7,750 bases of DNA from Ruminococcus sp. UBA1366. GTDB taxonomy: Bacteria; Bacillota; Clostridia; Oscillospirales; Ruminococcaceae. Numbering within the stretch: position 1 is the first letter of the stretch; each line of letters begins with the position of its first letter. Both the position numbers and the translations under genes were made by a program. Of the stretch, positions 6,882-7,750 are shown piece by piece. The notes under the pieces are model-generated. The model made no database searches and was not told where the DNA came from. It saw nothing but the letters and a program-made list of their open reading frames with translations. The stretch spans positions 32,388 to 40,137 of the forward strand of contig DBRO01000092.1 in the NCBI GenBank assembly GCA_002306005.1, written 5' to 3'.

Positions 6882-6895
6882 GGAAAAGTCATTGT

Positions 6896-7186
6896 TTATT
6901 TCAATAAATTTTCAACAGAAAACGTCCGGGATTTTGTATAAACATTACTATCCGGCAGGTTTACAAGAATCGTATCCTCCCCAACCAGTTCAATATCCAT
7001 GCATTTTATGACAATATCCTCATCGTGCCCGAAGATTCCAAAGCCACGCGGTCTGCCATAAACCACAATCGCCATCACCGCCGCCGTATCCGTGTTCAGC
7101 TGCACATCGTCCACATAGCCCAGTTTCATTCCCGTCCGCACGTTAATGACTTCCTTGTTCCGAAGCTCGTTAAAACTGCATATCAT
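6896..7186 (-). CDS. YlmC/YmxH-family PRC-barrel protein (sporulation-associated)
   Basis: A 96-residue soluble protein with a PRC-barrel-like fold: ELRNKEVINVRTGMKLGYVDDVQLN (7-31), a strand pair around VMAIVVYGRPRGFGIFGHDEDIVI (37-60), then MDIELVGEDTILVNL (63-77). This is the YlmC/YmxH pattern, small proteins kept in spore-forming Firmicutes and annotated as sporulation-related, with no defined biochemical activity. The core ends near 77; the 19-residue tail (from PDSNVY) is longer than in Bacillus YlmC. The frame is open upstream to 7384, but only ATG 7186 gives the family N-terminus, and AAAGGCGG lies seven bases before it; the upstream extension is low-complexity and probably non-coding. 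It is followed closely by the rpsB promoter and is divergent from the Cys-rich gene. Confidence 0.9.
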   Translation of the reverse strand: MICSFNELRNKEVINVRTGMKLGYVDDVQLNTDTAAVMAIVVYGRPRGFGIFGHDEDIVIKCMDIELVGEDTILVNLPDSNVYTKSRTFSVENLLK

Positions 7187-7444
7187 AAAAAAACCGCCTT
7201 TCATGAAATACTTGCCCTTTGCCGGTGCCTTTCCTAATTTTATGCAAAATACGGCTTGTTTCATGCAAAAAAGAAATACCACGCGTTGCTTTTTTATCCA
7301 TACAGTCAGGCTTTGGCGCGGTTTTAGCGGGTAAATCAATTCCAAACAGACAAAAAACACAAAAAATCTGTCACGAATCCCCATTTTCCGGAATAAGATA
7401 TATTGAAGCTAACCCCTTCAAATATTTCTGTTAGGAGGATCAAT
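7187..7444. other. Divergent intergenic region between ylmC-like and Cys-rich genes
   Basis: 258 bp with no supportable gene. It holds the tentative sporulation promoter for the leftward gene, two TTTYATGCAAAA copies (7238-7249 and 7259-7270) spaced 21 bp, an ACAGA/TCTGT inverted repeat (7346-7350 and 7367-7371) around an A-rich stretch, and a TTGAAG/CTTCAA dyad (7403-7408, 7416-7421) just before the rightward Shine-Dalgarno. I could not identify a convincing promoter for the rightward gene. Confidence 0.5.
7238..7267 (-). promoter_or_regulatory. Candidate sporulation-type (sigma-G/sigma-E-like) promoter for the ylmC-like gene
   Basis: On the minus strand TGCATG (7262-7267), 17 bases, CATAAAA (7238-7244). 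Compared with the Bacillus sigma-G pattern TGMATA / CATAMTA this is five of six and six of seven matches, with acceptable spacing; CATAAAAT also resembles the sigma-E -10. The start would be about 45 nt before the ATG. No sigma-A-like pair was found here. The region is AT-rich, so this is tentative. Confidence 0.3.
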
Positions 7445-7750
7445 ATGAGCGAATTTTCAAACGCTTCCGGCGGTGTGCGCGATGCCGTGCCGATTGAAAC
7501 CATGCGGATTTTCGACAGCTGTTCGGATAAAGATTGCCTTGAAGATTTAGCCGTAACATTCCAGAGTGGGAACGACCAACAGGTTATTAACAACGCAACA
7601 ATGGTGAAATGCCGCTGCGCCGAAGTGATCAACGCCACATTCAGCGTGGATCAGATTCCGTACAACTGCGGTTTTTATACCATTGATATTACCTACACCT
7701 TTGCGGTTGACATCGATGCGTACACCTGTAATTCCGCCGTGCCCACAACC
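7445..7750 (+). CDS. Cysteine-rich protein of unknown function (partial, 3' end beyond window)
   Basis: The frame is open for 102 codons from ATG 7445 to the right edge, preceded by a perfect AGGAGG (7433-7438) six bases upstream. I recall similar uncharacterised proteins in Clostridia with an (I/V)(F/Y)DSCSDKDCLEDL motif, here at residues 22-35, but no named function. Visible features are six cysteines (26, 31, 56, 58, 75, 95), including CSDKDC and CRC, and a pattern of alternating hydrophobic residues (VINATFSVDQIPYNCGFYTIDITYTFAVDI, in two adjoining parts from 61 to 90) that suggests a beta-sandwich. No signal peptide or membrane helix is seen. A spore-coat-like or structural role would fit the cysteines and the divergent sporulation-family neighbour, but that is inference only. 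Confidence 0.85.
   Translation, partial: MSEFSNASGGVRDAVPIETMRIFDSCSDKDCLEDLAVTFQSGNDQQVINNATMVKCRCAEVINATFSVDQIPYNCGFYTIDITYTFAVDIDAYTCNSAVPTT

Noticed and set aside
7187..7384. 66-residue N-terminal extension of the ylmC-like protein
   Set aside because: The family starts at the internal Met, which has its own Shine-Dalgarno, and the extension is unlike any YlmC sequence and overlaps likely promoter DNA.
7336..7638. 100-codon minus-strand frame at the right end
   Set aside because: It is antisense to the Cys-rich gene, which has a perfect AGGAGG and a conserved-looking motif.
1..7750. CRISPR arrays, tRNAs, insertion sequences, prophage or defence genes
   Set aside because: No spaced direct repeats, no transposase or integrase motifs, and no tRNA-like cloverleaf were seen; the gene content is housekeeping and small uncharacterised families.

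Overview
The window looks like chromosomal DNA from a spore-forming member of the Clostridia (Bacillota), possibly of the Oscillospiraceae/Ruminococcaceae type. The grounds are Gram-positive Shine-Dalgarno sequences, sigma-A promoters close to consensus, a perfect CIRCE operator, a YlmC/YmxH-family sporulation gene, and a PF06541 (CmpB-like) membrane protein typical of Firmicutes. The genus is not determinable from the sequence alone. There is no sign of a mobile element, CRISPR array, tRNA or rRNA.

Layout. (a) 1-1418, minus strand: a DUF2079 polytopic membrane protein, visible for 472 codons from its start and running off the left edge. It has its own perfect-consensus promoter (TTGACA-N17-TATAAT) with a small dyad at the predicted +1. 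(b) 1501-3396, minus: htpG (bacterial Hsp90), driven by TTGATT-N17-TATAAT with a perfect CIRCE element at the start of the transcript, so repression by HrcA is expected. (c) 3636-4983, plus: a two-gene unit of a small HD-domain protein and a PF06541 membrane protein. It has its own extended -10 promoter and a 10-bp perfect hairpin between the only Shine-Dalgarno and the ATG of the second gene. (d) 5002-5029: a terminator between convergent genes. (e) 5048-6742, minus: the rpsB-tsf operon (ribosomal protein S2 and elongation factor Ts), with a consensus-like promoter and a structured leader of about 105 nt. (f) 6896-7186, minus: a YlmC/YmxH-family PRC-barrel protein whose upstream region carries a forespore/mother-cell-like promoter candidate. 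(g) 7445 to the right edge, plus: the start of a cysteine-rich protein of unknown function, divergent from the ylmC-like gene.

How it fits together. Most of the window is housekeeping: protein folding under heat-shock control, and translation (S2, EF-Ts). The less understood parts are the HD + PF06541 pair, isolated as its own transcription unit; the DUF2079 gene with its strong and possibly repressible promoter; and the ylmC-like / Cys-rich divergent pair, which may relate to sporulation. No clear multi-gene defence or biosynthetic system is visible. The best candidate for something undescribed is the HD/PF06541 pair and the hairpin that appears to shape translation of its second gene.
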